Assembly: GCF_030814415.1 (NCBI RefSeq)
Contig: NZ_JAUSVB010000002.1
Location: 62,001 to 126,000, forward strand
Source: Cellulomonas humilata
Lineage (GTDB): Bacteria; Actinomycetota; Actinomycetes; Actinomycetales; Cellulomonadaceae
Length of the DNA stretch: 64,000 bases
Reading direction: 5' to 3'
Both the position numbers and the translations under genes were made by a program. Every line of letters begins with the position of its first letter. The first letter of the stretch is position 1. This document shows positions 25,085 through 34,058 of this stretch, piece after piece. The notes beneath the pieces are model-generated. The model had not been told where the DNA came from. It saw nothing but the letters and a program-made list of their open reading frames with translations, and made no database searches.

Positions 25085-25726
25085 ATGTCGAACCTTGGCG
25101 TGATCGGAGACGGGCTCGGCCGCATCGGCACCCGCGTCGCTCCCTCGTGGCTGTCCCAACGGCTGGAGGACGGTGAGCACGCGGACGCGGTGCGGGCGTT
25201 CGTCGCCGCCCGCGCGACCTTCATCGAGGGTGCGCGCATCGACATGGGCCGTCTGGCGAGCAAGCTCGGCGTCGACCGGACCTCGCTGTTCCGCTGGGTG
25301 GGCAACCGCGACGCGCTGCTCTCCGAGGTCCTCTGGTCGCTCGCCGTCCCCACGCTCGAGCAGGCCGAGGCCGCGACGCGCGACACCGAGGGAGCCGCAC
25401 GGGTGTCCGCGGTCCTCACGCACTTCGCCGGCGACCTCATCACCGCCGACTACTTCCGCGGCTTCCTCCAGCGCGAGCCGGCCCGGGCCCTGCGCCTGCT
25501 GACGACGAAGGAGAGCGAGATCCAGCGGCGGTACGTCGCGGTCGTCGAGGCCCTCGTGCGCCAGGAGCTGGGCGAGCAGCCGTTCGGTCGCGGGGTGACC
25601 GCGCACGACCTCGCCTACCTGCTGGTCCGCATCTCGGAGTCGTTCACCTACGCGGACCTGATCAACGGCGACCGGCCCAGCGCGGAGCGAGCGCGCGCGG
25701 CCTTCGAGCTGGTGCTGCGGCCATGA
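25085..25726 (+). CDS. QsdR family TetR-type regulator
   Basis: Protein of 213 residues. The N-terminal HTH is at about 35-85 (FVAARATFIEGARIDMGRLA, SKLGVDRTSLFRWVGNRDAL). The C-terminus has the QsdR-like pattern (FLQREPARALRLLTTKESEIQ). In the QsdR group the ligands are thought to be acyl-lactones or acyl-CoA-type molecules. It is divergent from the acyl-CoA dehydrogenase-thiolase operon and coupled by ATGA to the thioesterase, so it should regulate both. GAGGAG precedes the ATG. It is distinct from the classical TetR at 36621. Confidence 0.82.
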   Translation: MSNLGVIGDGLGRIGTRVAPSWLSQRLEDGEHADAVRAFVAARATFIEGARIDMGRLASKLGVDRTSLFRWVGNRDALLSEVLWSLAVPTLEQAEAATRDTEGAARVSAVLTHFAGDLITADYFRGFLQREPARALRLLTTKESEIQRRYVAVVEALVRQELGEQPFGRGVTAHDLAYLLVRISESFTYADLINGDRPSAERARAAFELVLRP

Positions 25727-26127
25727 CGTACCCGCACATGGCCCCCTTCTCGACCCGCTGGAACGACAACGACGTCTACGGCCACCTCAACAACACCGTC
25801 TACTACGAGGCGATGGACACGACGATCAACGCCTGGCTCATGGGGTCCGCCGGCCTGGACCCGACCGGCGGTGGTCCGATCGGCGTCTGCGTGTCGTCGT
25901 CGTGCGAGTTCAAGGCCTCCGCCGCGTTCCCCGAGCCGCTGGAGGTGGGTCTGCGGGCCGGTCGGGTGGGGACGTCGAGCGTGACGTGGGAGCTCGGCAT
26001 CCTGCGCGAGGGCGAGCTGCTGGCCGAGGGCCGGTTCGTGCACGTCTTCGTCGACGACGAGACCCGCCGGCCCGTACCGATCCCCGACGGGATCCGTGCC
26101 GCGATCGAGCGCGACCTGGTCGTCTGA
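25723..26127 (+). CDS. Acyl-CoA thioesterase, 4-hydroxybenzoyl-CoA type
   Basis: Hot-dog enzyme of 134 residues. The pattern STRWNDNDVYGHLNNTVYYEAMD holds the Asp and the helix N-terminus used by this thioesterase family, and the rest is the usual five-stranded sheet (TSSVTWELGILREGELLAEG). It should hydrolyse acyl-CoA to acid and CoA, relieving a trapped CoA pool in the pathway. It overlaps the regulator stop by 4 bases. Site B lies 8 bases after its end, before the next operon. Confidence 0.85.
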   Translation: MTYPHMAPFSTRWNDNDVYGHLNNTVYYEAMDTTINAWLMGSAGLDPTGGGPIGVCVSSSCEFKASAAFPEPLEVGLRAGRVGTSSVTWELGILREGELLAEGRFVHVFVDDETRRPVPIPDGIRAAIERDLVV

Positions 26128-26135
26128 TCCGGTAG

Positions 26136-26155
26136 CATACCGACCGGGCGGTATG
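26136..26155. promoter_or_regulatory. TetR-type operator, site B
   Basis: CATACCG-ACCGGG-CGGTATG palindrome, the best match of the four sites, 30 bases upstream of the APH-like kinase start. It should control the kinase-ACAD-ligase operon. Confidence 0.78.
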
Positions 26156-26185
26156 ACGACGTGCCACCCGGAGAGGTGGTCGACG

Positions 26186-27247
26186 ATGACCCGACGCATG
26201 CCGGACCCACCCGGGCTCGACGTCGCGCAGCTGGAGGCGTACCTGCGCCGTGAGCACCCCGGCGTGGTGGGCGACGGCACGTTGTCCGCGCGGGTCATCG
26301 CGGGCGGGCGCAGCAACCTCACGTACCGGGTCGACGGGGGCCTGCGGCCGCTCGTGGTCCGGCGGCCGCCGCTCGGGCACGTGCAGACCACCGCGCACGA
26401 CATGGCCCGCGAGCACCGGGTCATCTCGGCACTGCAGGGATCTCGCGTGCCGGTCCCGCCGGTCGTCGCCCTGGTCGACGACCCGACGGCCGGTACGGGC
26501 GGCGTCTTCTACGTCATGGCCCTCGTCGAGGGCACCGTGCTCGCCCACCCGTCGCAGAACACCACGTACACCGCCGACGAGCTGCGCGCCGTGAGCCTCG
26601 AGCTGGCCACCCTGCTCGCCGAGCTCCACGCGATCGATCCCGACCAGGTCGGGCTGACGGACCTGGGCCGGGCCGACGGGTATCTCGACCGCCAGCTGCG
26701 CCGCTGGCGCACCCAGCTGGACGGCTCGCGCTCGCGGCCGGTGCCGGTCCTCGACGACCTGCAGGACCGACTCGCCGAGCGCGTCCCGACCACCCGGCGC
26801 AGCAGCATCGTGCACGGCGACTACCGCCTGGACAACGTGCTGGTGGGAAGGTCGACCAGCAGCAGCCCGCGCATCACCGCGATCCTCGACTGGGAGATGG
26901 CGACGCTCGGCGACTCGGCCGTCGACCTGGGCATGCTCGGCCTCTACTGGCACATCCGTCGGATCGAGGGCGGAGGCAGCGTCGCGCCCAGCGCGGTCGA
27001 CCCGGCCGCCGGCTACCCGGACTTCGACGAGCTGGTCGACGCCTACAGCGCCCGCCTGGGCAGCAGCGTCCCGGAGCTCGGCTGGTACCGGGCGTTCGCC
27101 GCGTACAAGCTCGCCGTGATCCTCGAGGGCATCCACTTCCGGTTCCTCGGCGGCGACACGGTGGGGGAGGGCTTCGACAAGATCGGCGCCCTCGTCACGC
27201 CGCTGGCCGACGAGGGTCTCGCGCAGCTGGCGGGGGTGGTGCGCTGA
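26186..27247 (+). CDS. APH-family phosphotransferase, ACAD10/11 N-domain-like
   Basis: Kinase-like protein of 353 residues. The P-loop region has GGRSNLTYRVDG, the catalytic loop is SSIVHGDYRLDNVLV and the metal-binding DWEMATLGD follows. Members of this branch form one part of human ACAD10/11 and stand alone as LvaA in the levulinate pathway of Pseudomonas, where they phosphorylate the 4-hydroxy group of 4-hydroxyacyl-CoA. The next gene is an ACAD10/11-like dehydrogenase, the usual partner, which supports this job. ATG 26186 has GAGAGGTGG before it. Its stop overlaps the start of that gene. It is not an antibiotic-resistance enzyme by context. Confidence 0.85.
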   Translation: MTRRMPDPPGLDVAQLEAYLRREHPGVVGDGTLSARVIAGGRSNLTYRVDGGLRPLVVRRPPLGHVQTTAHDMAREHRVISALQGSRVPVPPVVALVDDPTAGTGGVFYVMALVEGTVLAHPSQNTTYTADELRAVSLELATLLAELHAIDPDQVGLTDLGRADGYLDRQLRRWRTQLDGSRSRPVPVLDDLQDRLAERVPTTRRSSIVHGDYRLDNVLVGRSTSSSPRITAILDWEMATLGDSAVDLGMLGLYWHIRRIEGGGSVAPSAVDPAAGYPDFDELVDAYSARLGSSVPELGWYRAFAAYKLAVILEGIHFRFLGGDTVGEGFDKIGALVTPLADEGLAQLAGVVR

Positions 27248-28452
27248 TGGACTTCGCCCCCGACGCCGTGACGGTCGACATCGTCGCGCGCGCGCAGAGG
27301 TTCCTCGACGAGCACGTCTACCCGGCCGAGCCGGTGCTGGAGGCCGAGCTGGCGGCGACCCCCACCGAGTGGGGCACGCGGCCGGTGGTCCGGCACCTGC
27401 AGCAGCTCGCCAGCGAGCAGGGCCTGTGGAACCTGTTCCTGCCGAGCGTCCTGAGCACCCTCCAGTACGCCCCCGTCGCGGAGCTCACCGGTCGCAGCCC
27501 ACGCCTCGCTCCGGCCGCGTTCAACTGCGCTGCGCCGGACACCGGGAACATGGAGCTGCTCACCGAGTTCGGCACGCCCGAGCAGAAGGAGGAGTGGCTC
27601 GAGCCGCTCCTGGACGCCGAGATCCGGTCCGCGTTCTGCATGACCGAGCCCGACGTGGCCTCGTCGGACGCGTCCCAGATCGCCACCCGCATCGTCCGCG
27701 ACGGCGACGAGTACGTGATCACCGGCCGCAAGTGGTGGTCGACGGGCGCGATGAACCCCGACTGCGCGCTGCTGGTCGTCATGGGCGCCACCGACCCGAC
27801 GGCCGAGCGGCACCGTCGCCAGAGCATGGTCCTGGTCCCGCGGGACACCCCGGGGGTACGGATCGTGCGGCCGCTGACGGTGTTCGGCTACGACGACCGC
27901 GACCACGGCGGGCACGCCGAGATCCTCTTCGAGGACGTGCGCGTGCCGGTGGGCAACATCCTCGCCGGCGAGGGACAGGGCTTCGCCATCGCGCAGGCCC
28001 GCCTCGGCCCCGGCCGGATCCACCACTGCATGCGGTCGCTCGGGATGGCGGAGCGTGCGATGGACCTCGTCGTCGAGCGTGCGACGTCGCGGATCGCGTT
28101 CGGCAAGCCGCTGGCCGACCAGGGCGTCGTGCGCGAGTGGGTGGCCGAGTCCCGCCTCCAGGTCGAGGCGCTGCGGCTGCTGGTGCTCAAGACCGCCTGG
28201 CTCATGGACACGGTCGGCAACCGTGCCGCCATGACCGAGATCCAGGCCATCAAGATCGCGGTCCCGCGGGCCGTGCAGCAGATCCTCGACCGCGCCATCC
28301 AGCTCTTCGGCGCGGCCGGCCTGTCCGGCGACCAGCCGCTGGCCGAGATGTTCGCCGCCGCCCGGGCCCTGCGCCTGGCGGACGGTCCGGACGAGGTCCA
28401 CCTCGCCTCACTGGGGCGAGCCCAGCTCTCCAAGGGAAAGGGAAACCGATGA
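27247..28452 (+). CDS. Acyl-CoA dehydrogenase, ACAD10/11-like
   Basis: FAD protein of 401 residues. The stretch FNCAAPDTGNMELLTEFGTPEQ, with AFCMTEPDVASSDASQI, is characteristic of the ACAD10/11 and IBR3-like branch. Other signs are KWWSTGAMNPDC and GPGRIHHCMRSLG. In this branch the dehydrogenase works with a linked kinase to remove the phosphorylated 4-hydroxy group and give a 2-enoyl-CoA-level product. It overlaps the kinase gene at TGATG and is followed by the CoA ligase through ATGA, so the three form one operon under site B. Confidence 0.9.
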   Translation: MDFAPDAVTVDIVARAQRFLDEHVYPAEPVLEAELAATPTEWGTRPVVRHLQQLASEQGLWNLFLPSVLSTLQYAPVAELTGRSPRLAPAAFNCAAPDTGNMELLTEFGTPEQKEEWLEPLLDAEIRSAFCMTEPDVASSDASQIATRIVRDGDEYVITGRKWWSTGAMNPDCALLVVMGATDPTAERHRRQSMVLVPRDTPGVRIVRPLTVFGYDDRDHGGHAEILFEDVRVPVGNILAGEGQGFAIAQARLGPGRIHHCMRSLGMAERAMDLVVERATSRIAFGKPLADQGVVREWVAESRLQVEALRLLVLKTAWLMDTVGNRAAMTEIQAIKIAVPRAVQQILDRAIQLFGAAGLSGDQPLAEMFAAARALRLADGPDEVHLASLGRAQLSKGKGNR

Positions 28453-30032
28453 CACACGACGCAGCCCTCGACGGTGCGGGCTACGGGAGCATGTCGGTCG
28501 CGGCGATCCTCGCCGAGACCGCCCACCGCACCCCCGACCGCGCGGCGTTCTTCCTGGGCGACCAGGTGGTCCGCTACGGCGAGCTCTGGGACCAGACCCG
28601 CGCCTACGCCGGTGCCCTGCGCGCCCGCGGGATCGGTCCGGGTGACCGCGTCGCGATGATCGTGCCGAACGTGCCCGACTTCGCCCGCGTCTACTACGGC
28701 GTGCTGGCCCTCGGCGCTGTCGTCGTGCCGGTCCACCTGCTGTTCAAGGCCGAGGAGATCGAGTTCGTCCTGCGCGACTCGGGCGCGACGATCCTGGTGG
28801 CCGCGGCACCGATGCTCGCCGAGGCCGCCCCCGCGGCCGCACGGGTGGGCATCCCGCTGCTGACCGTGCTGGTGCCGGACGGCATGGCGGTCCCGTTCCC
28901 GCGCCTGGAGGACGAGGCGGCGGCGTCCGACGCGATCGACCTGTACGAGTCGGTGCACCCCATCAGCCCCGCCACGATCCTGTACACCAGCGGCACGACG
29001 GGCCGGCCCAAGGGGGCCGTCGGCTCGCACATGGCGATCATCGAGCAGGTCAACGTGGCCCTGATCGACCTGTTCGACATGGTGCGCGACGACGTCGTGT
29101 TCGGCGGCCTGCCGCTGTTCCACACGTTCGGCCAGGTGTCGGTGATGAACACCGCGTTCCGCCGGGGGGCCGCGGTGATCCTGCTGCCCAAGTTCGACCC
29201 CGACCAGGCGCTCGCGCAGATGGTGCAGCACGGTGCGACGGTGTTCACGGCGGTCCCGACGATGTACATCGGGCTCATCCAGGCCGCCGCGCGCAGCACC
29301 GCCCGGCCGCCGCTGCGGTACGCCGTCTCCGGCGGTGCCGCCCTGCCCGTCGCCGTGCTGGAGGCGTTCGCCCGGGACTTCGGCGCCGAGGTGCACGAGG
29401 GCTACGGCCTGACCGAGACGTCGCCGGCCGTCGCGTTCAACCACGTGGGCGAGCCGATCCGGCCCGGCACCGTGGGGCGCCCGCTGTGGGGTGTTGACAT
29501 CGAGATCGCGGACGCGAACATCGACGACCGCATCGTGCGCCTGCCCGCCGGTGAGCTGGGCGAGATCGTCGTGCGCGGCCACGCCCTGTTCAAGGGGTAC
29601 CTGGGCAACCCGGACGCGTCGGCCGCCGCCGTGGTCGACGGCTGGTTCCGCACCGGTGACCTGGGCACCAAGGATGCCGACGACATCGTCACGATCGTCG
29701 ACCGCAAGAAGGACATGATCGTCCGCAACGGCTACAACGTGTACCCGAGCGAGGTCGAGGACGTCATGATGCGGCACCCGGCCGTCGCGTTCGCCGCGGT
29801 CTTCGGGCTTCCCGACGAGGCGCGCGGCCAGGAGGTCCACGCGGCGGTCGTGCTCCTCGACGAGCACGACGCGACGCCCGAGGAGCTGGTCGCGTTCGTG
29901 CAGGAACGGATCGCGGCGTACAAGTTCCCGCGCGTCGTCCACCTGGTCGACGCCCTCCCGCTCGGGGGCAGCGGCAAGGTGCTCAAGCGCGAGCTCGTGG
30001 CCCAGTTCTCGACCGCGTCGGCCGACGCCTGA
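28449..30032 (+). CDS. Acyl-CoA synthetase, AMP-binding (FadD-like)
   Basis: ANL-family ligase of 527 residues. The P-loop is ILYTSGTTGRPKGAVGS, the adenine motif EGYGLTETSPAVAFNH, the hinge GWFRTGDLG and the C-terminal motif LPLGGSGKVLKREL, with the catalytic Lys. It activates a carboxylic acid to acyl-AMP and then acyl-CoA. As the last gene of the kinase-ACAD-ligase operon it should make the 4-hydroxyacyl-CoA (or ketoacyl-CoA) that the kinase uses. ATG 28449 overlaps the ACAD stop. A strong hairpin follows. Confidence 0.92.
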   Translation: MTHDAALDGAGYGSMSVAAILAETAHRTPDRAAFFLGDQVVRYGELWDQTRAYAGALRARGIGPGDRVAMIVPNVPDFARVYYGVLALGAVVVPVHLLFKAEEIEFVLRDSGATILVAAAPMLAEAAPAAARVGIPLLTVLVPDGMAVPFPRLEDEAAASDAIDLYESVHPISPATILYTSGTTGRPKGAVGSHMAIIEQVNVALIDLFDMVRDDVVFGGLPLFHTFGQVSVMNTAFRRGAAVILLPKFDPDQALAQMVQHGATVFTAVPTMYIGLIQAAARSTARPPLRYAVSGGAALPVAVLEAFARDFGAEVHEGYGLTETSPAVAFNHVGEPIRPGTVGRPLWGVDIEIADANIDDRIVRLPAGELGEIVVRGHALFKGYLGNPDASAAAVVDGWFRTGDLGTKDADDIVTIVDRKKDMIVRNGYNVYPSEVEDVMMRHPAVAFAAVFGLPDEARGQEVHAAVVLLDEHDATPEELVAFVQERIAAYKFPRVVHLVDALPLGGSGKVLKRELVAQFSTASADA

Positions 30033-30042
30033 CAGGCACAGA

Positions 30043-30077
30043 AGAGGCCCGGTCCCCTCGTGGGGGACCGGGCCTCT
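30043..30077. terminator. Bidirectional terminator hairpin
   Basis: Perfect 15-bp stem (AGAGGCCCGGTCCCC at 30043-30057 and its complement at 30063-30077) with a 5-base loop, between the convergent CoA ligase and substrate-binding-protein genes. Confidence 0.9.
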
Positions 30078-30091
30078 CGCTGCGCGGGGTG

Positions 30092-31357
30092 TCAGGCGGT
30101 CGGGATGCCGTCGCCCTCGAGCGCCACGGCCTCGCCCGTGTAGGGCTCGACCGGGCCGTTGCCGGCGTCCGTCGTGTAGATCTCGCCGTCGACGTAGTCC
30201 TGGACGCCCTTGTCGACCACCGTGATGCCGACGCCCTCGAACGCAGCGTGGCTGTCCTTGGAGAAGCTCAGCGGCACGATGCCGTTGCCCGCCAGGGCGC
30301 CCACCTCGAGCGCGTCGAGGAGGCTCTCGCGCGTCGGGTCGTCGCCCGCCTTGGCCAGGGCCTGCGCGAACAGGTAGCCCACCGACATCCCGAAGATGGT
30401 GTTGCCGCTGAACGGTGCGCCGTCGTTGTACTCGTCGTTGATCTCCTGGAAGAGCGAGACCCACTCGTCGTCCGGGCTGAACGGCAGGTAGTTGGAGCTG
30501 ACGAAGCCCTGGAGCAGCAGCGGTGCGATGTCCTCGCCGAGGTAGCCGGCCAGCGTCGGGTAGTCGCCGCCCGACGACGACGACACCCACTGAGCGCCGT
30601 ACTTCATCTTGGCGGCCGTGCCCAGCGCGAGCGCCGTGAAGCCGTTGACCGTGGCGAGGAAGTTGACCTCGCAGCCGGCCGCCTGCATGGCGCCGATCTG
30701 CGCGACGACGTCCTGCACGGACACCGAGTAGGTCTGCGTGGAGGCGAGCCCGTCGGCGCCGAGCACCTGCACGAGCCCGGTGGTGAAGTCGGTGCCGAAG
30801 TCGTCGTCCTGGCCCAGGACGCAGAACGTCTTGTCCGGCCACGTCTCCTGGGCGTAGGTGGCCAGCGCCTTGGCCTCGACGATGTAGTTGGCGTTGTACG
30901 CGAACGTGTACGGGAACGTGCCGGGCTGGTCCCACTTGGGGCTGCCCGAGGCGACGAACAGGTCCGGCACCTCGTTCTCGTTGAGGTAGTCGACCACCGC
31001 GGAGTGCGTGGGCGTGCCCAGGCCGTTGATGACCGCGAAGACCTCGTCCTCCTGGACCAGCTCGCGGACCACGGTCGAGGTGGTGGCCGGGTTGTAGCCG
31101 TCGTCCTTGACGATGTACTCGATGCTGCGGCCGTTGATCCCGCCGTTGTCGTTGACGTACTCGAAGTACGCCTTCGTCGCCGCCGAGATGGACGAGTAGC
31201 CCGCCGCAGCGGGGCCGGTGAGGGGAGTGTGGGTGCCGACGGTGACCGTGTCCTCGCTGATCCCGGGAGAGGGCTCCGGGGTGCTGCAGGCGGCGAGGCC
31301 GGCGGCGACGAGGGCGGTGGTGGCGATCAGCGCGACGGACCGGGAGCGTTGTGACAT
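30092..31357 (-). CDS. ABC importer substrate-binding lipoprotein, branched-chain amino acid (LivK) type
   Basis: Lipoprotein of 421 residues. The signal ends in a lipobox with Cys24 (GLAAC), and the mature part has the Leu/Ile/Val-binding-protein fold: TVGTHTPLTGPAAAGYSSI, DNGGINGRSIEYIVKDDGYN, then ADGLASTQTYSVSVQDVVAQI. It captures the ligand outside the membrane and hands it to the permeases upstream. Members of this type bind amino acids, amides, urea or short acids. In this catabolic island an acid or lactone is more likely than an amino acid. AGAGGTG precedes the ATG. It is the last gene of the importer operon. Confidence 0.9.
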   Translation of the reverse strand: MSQRSRSVALIATTALVAAGLAACSTPEPSPGISEDTVTVGTHTPLTGPAAAGYSSISAATKAYFEYVNDNGGINGRSIEYIVKDDGYNPATTSTVVRELVQEDEVFAVINGLGTPTHSAVVDYLNENEVPDLFVASGSPKWDQPGTFPYTFAYNANYIVEAKALATYAQETWPDKTFCVLGQDDDFGTDFTTGLVQVLGADGLASTQTYSVSVQDVVAQIGAMQAAGCEVNFLATVNGFTALALGTAAKMKYGAQWVSSSSGGDYPTLAGYLGEDIAPLLLQGFVSSNYLPFSPDDEWVSLFQEINDEYNDGAPFSGNTIFGMSVGYLFAQALAKAGDDPTRESLLDALEVGALAGNGIVPLSFSKDSHAAFEGVGITVVDKGVQDYVDGEIYTTDAGNGPVEPYTGEAVALEGDGIPTA

Positions 31358-31362
31358 CGGTG

Positions 31363-32466
31363 TCACCTCTGTTCTTCGGTAGGGACGAGGACCTTGCGCG
31401 GTGCGGGTTCTTCGGTGGGGCGGGGACCGTCTCCGGTGGGACGACGGCTGGTGCGGCGACGCCGGGCGACGAGCGCCCCGTGCAGGCCGTGCGGGGCGAC
31501 CGCCATCACGGTGATGAGCAGGAGCCCGAAGACGAGGACCGCGAGGTTCCCGTCGAGTCGCTGGGCGGCGTCGGCCGGGAGGCTCGACGTGAGCCGGCCG
31601 ATGAGCCAGGGAAGGAGCACGATGACCACGGAGCCGAGCGCGGCGCCGAGGATGCTGCCCAGACCGCCGATGACGACCGCGACCACGAGCAGCAGGGAGA
31701 ACCCGACGGTGTAGGCGCCGGGGCTGACGGCCTGCGCGACGAAGCACAGGACGCCGCCGCCGACCCCCGCCGCGACCGAGCTGGCGGTGAACGCGAGGAC
31801 CTTCACGCGGCCGGCCGGGATGCCGCTCAGCCGTGCGGCCACCTCGTCGTCGCGGACCGCGAGCATCCGCAGCCCGAACCGCCCACCGCGCAGCACGGTC
31901 AGACCGGTCACGACGGCCGCCGTGACGACCACGGCCACCATCGCCTGCCACTGCTCGAGCGCGACGACCCGGCGCAGGGCGTCGGGCACCCCCTCGAACG
32001 GGATCTGCACCCCCTGGTCGCCGTGCAGCGCGGTCGACCAGGTGGAGGCCACCGCCGGCAGGGCGACCACGACGGCGAGCGTGAGACCCGCCAGGTACGG
32101 CCCGGACAGCCGCGCGGCGGCCAGCCCCAGGAGCAGGCCGACGACCGCGCTCGCGAGCGCCCCGACCAGCAGAGCGAGTACGAAGGCCGGGATACCGCCG
32201 AACGGCAGCGCGTTGGTGGTCAGGGCGAACCCGTACCCGCCGACCGCCATGAGCGCGGCGTGGCCGAGCGAGAGCTGACCGGTTGCGCCGACGAGCACGG
32301 TGAGCCCCGCGGTCGCGCACAGGTACGCCGCGACGAGAGCGAGCTGGTAGTTGCGGAACGGGTCGAGCGCGAACGTGCCGCCCAGGGCGACGACGGTCCA
32401 TCCCGCCGCGACCAGCAGCGTGCGCAGGAGCGGTCGCTGTCCGGGAAGCCTCTGCCGGCCGTTCAT
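31363..32466 (-). CDS. Branched-chain-type ABC permease (LivM)
   Basis: Membrane protein of 367 residues with about ten helices. The LivM-type pattern is YLCATAGLTVLVGATGQLSLGHAALMAVGG, AARLSGPYLAGLTLAVVVAL and, near the C-terminus, the loop that meets the ATPase (AARLSGIPAGRVKVLAFTAS). A long basic, Pro-rich tail ends the protein (RRRTSRRPTGDGPRPTEE), which is unusual in length. ATG 32466 overlaps the LivH stop (ATGA). It pairs with LivH to form the channel. Confidence 0.9.
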   Translation of the reverse strand: MNGRQRLPGQRPLLRTLLVAAGWTVVALGGTFALDPFRNYQLALVAAYLCATAGLTVLVGATGQLSLGHAALMAVGGYGFALTTNALPFGGIPAFVLALLVGALASAVVGLLLGLAAARLSGPYLAGLTLAVVVALPAVASTWSTALHGDQGVQIPFEGVPDALRRVVALEQWQAMVAVVVTAAVVTGLTVLRGGRFGLRMLAVRDDEVAARLSGIPAGRVKVLAFTASSVAAGVGGGVLCFVAQAVSPGAYTVGFSLLLVVAVVIGGLGSILGAALGSVVIVLLPWLIGRLTSSLPADAAQRLDGNLAVLVFGLLLITVMAVAPHGLHGALVARRRRTSRRPTGDGPRPTEEPAPRKVLVPTEEQR

Positions 32467-33341
32467 GCGCGCCTCGCCTCCGCCGCCGCGAACAGGCCTG
32501 CCGGTCGCAGGAGGAGCACCAGCACCAGCAGGACGAGCACGGCGATCGGCACCAGGCCCGCGCCGAGGTAGCCGGTCACCAGGCTCATCGCGATGCCGAC
32601 GACCACCCCGCCGACCAGTGCGCCGACGGGCGAGTCGAGCCCGCCGACCACGGCGACGGTGAAGCCGAGCACGAACAGCGAGTCGGTCGCGTGCGGGTTC
32701 AGGCCGAGGCTCGTCGGCACCAGGAGCAGCGCCGCGAGGGACCCGACGACGCTCGACAGGACCCACCCGACGGTGACGGTGCGCGACACCCGGACGCCGA
32801 GCAGGCGGGACACCTCGGGGGCGAACGCAGCCGCGCGCATCTGCAGGCCCAGTGAGGTCCACCGGAACAGGACGGCCAGCGCGCCCATCACCACCACGGC
32901 GACGACCAGCACGAACAGGTCGTAGGGGGAGAGCAGCGGCACCCCGCCGACGACGATCGCGCGGTCGTCGAACGGCACGCGCATCGGCCGGTAGTCGGGC
33001 CCGAAGATGATCCCGAGCGCCGACTGCAGCACCATCACCAGCCCGATGGCCAGGATGACGCCGGACAGCGGCGAGGCCGGCGACGCGAACCGCATGACCC
33101 CGCGCTCGACGGCGAACCCGAGCAGCCCGCCCGCGAGCAGCGCGGCGAGCAGACCCAGCCAGTAGCTGCCGGTCAGCGACGTCACCTCGAACGCGACGTA
33201 CGTGCTGACCACCGCCATGGCGCCCTGCGCGAAGTTGACGACCCGGGCCCCGCGCCAGATCAGGACGAGCGCGAGGGCGAACAGCGCGAGGACGGCACCG
33301 CGCGCCAGGCCGGTGCCCAGGAGGAAGACGAGTCGGTCCAT
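32463..33341 (-). CDS. Branched-chain-type ABC permease (LivH)
   Basis: Membrane protein of 292 residues with about eight helices. The N-terminal pattern (LARGAVLALFALALVLIWRG, then VVNFAQGAMAVVSTYVAF) is that of LivH, as are LGLQMRAAAFAPEVSRLLGV and the loop SPVGALVGGVVVG. With LivM it forms the translocation path, driven by the two ATPases upstream. It touches its neighbours: one base shared with LivF and 4 with LivM, so the genes are read as one message. Confidence 0.9.
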   Translation of the reverse strand: MDRLVFLLGTGLARGAVLALFALALVLIWRGARVVNFAQGAMAVVSTYVAFEVTSLTGSYWLGLLAALLAGGLLGFAVERGVMRFASPASPLSGVILAIGLVMVLQSALGIIFGPDYRPMRVPFDDRAIVVGGVPLLSPYDLFVLVVAVVVMGALAVLFRWTSLGLQMRAAAFAPEVSRLLGVRVSRTVTVGWVLSSVVGSLAALLLVPTSLGLNPHATDSLFVLGFTVAVVGGLDSPVGALVGGVVVGIAMSLVTGYLGAGLVPIAVLVLLVLVLLLRPAGLFAAAEARRA

Positions 33342-34051
33342 CAGAACCCCAGGTACGCGTGGCGGAGGCGGTCGTCGGCGGCGAGCTCGTGGGCGGGCCG
33401 GGACGCCACGACCTCACCGAGCCCGAGGACGACGCCGTGGTCGGCGACGGACAGCGCACCGACGACGTTCTGCTCGGCGAGCAGGACGGTCAGGCCGGTG
33501 CGGTCGGCCAGGCTGCGCAGGACCCCCATGATCTGGGCGACCACGCGCGGGGCGAGCCCGAGCGACGGCTCGTCGAGCAGCAGGACCGAGGGTCGAGCGA
33601 CGAGCGCCCGGCCGAGCGCGAGCATCTGCCGCTCGCCGCCGGAGAGCTGGTGACCCGCGTTGTTCCTGCGCCGGGCCAGCGGCTCGAACAGCGCGTAGAC
33701 CTCGTCGACGGCCGCGCGGCGGTCCGGCCCCCGCCAGAGGCCGCCGAGCCGCAGGTTCTCGTCGACCGTCAGCTCCGCGACGACGCCGCGGCCCTCGGGG
33801 ATGTGGGCGAGCCCGCGCCGGACCCGGTCCTCGACGCTCACTCCGGCGAGGTCCTGCCCGTCGAGGCGGATGCTCCCGCGGGTGAGGGGGACCAGGGCGG
33901 ACAGGGTCCGCAGGAGGGTGGTCTTGCCCGCGCCGTTGGCGCCGACGAGGGCGACGATGCTGCCCGCCGGCACGTCGAGTTCGACGTCGCGCAGGACCGG
34001 CGCGCCGCCGTAGCCGACGGTCAGTCCCCGCACCTCCAGGAGCGCGCTCAC
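33341..34051 (-). CDS. Branched-chain-type ABC ATPase (LivF)
   Basis: ATPase of 236 residues. It has Walker A (GANGAGKTT), the Q-loop, the signature LSGGERQMLALGRAL, Walker B (SVLLLDEPSLGLAP) and the H-loop region. It is shorter than the LivG gene and holds the LivF-type C-terminus (HELAADDRLRHAYLGF). It works as one of the two ATPases of the importer. Its start is 7 bases from the LivG stop. Confidence 0.92.
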   Translation of the reverse strand: MSALLEVRGLTVGYGGAPVLRDVELDVPAGSIVALVGANGAGKTTLLRTLSALVPLTRGSIRLDGQDLAGVSVEDRVRRGLAHIPEGRGVVAELTVDENLRLGGLWRGPDRRAAVDEVYALFEPLARRRNNAGHQLSGGERQMLALGRALVARPSVLLLDEPSLGLAPRVVAQIMGVLRSLADRTGLTVLLAEQNVVGALSVADHGVVLGLGEVVASRPAHELAADDRLRHAYLGF

Positions 34052-34058
34052 AGGATCG

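Noticed and set aside
26186-27247. Aminoglycoside resistance enzyme
   Set aside because: The APH fold is present, but the operon with an ACAD10/11-like dehydrogenase and a CoA ligase points to hydroxyacyl-CoA phosphorylation.
27888-30935. Very long open frame (over 1000 codons) on the minus strand
   Set aside because: It runs opposite the ACAD and CoA ligase genes and enters the substrate-binding-protein gene in another frame. Its composition is typical of an antisense shadow.
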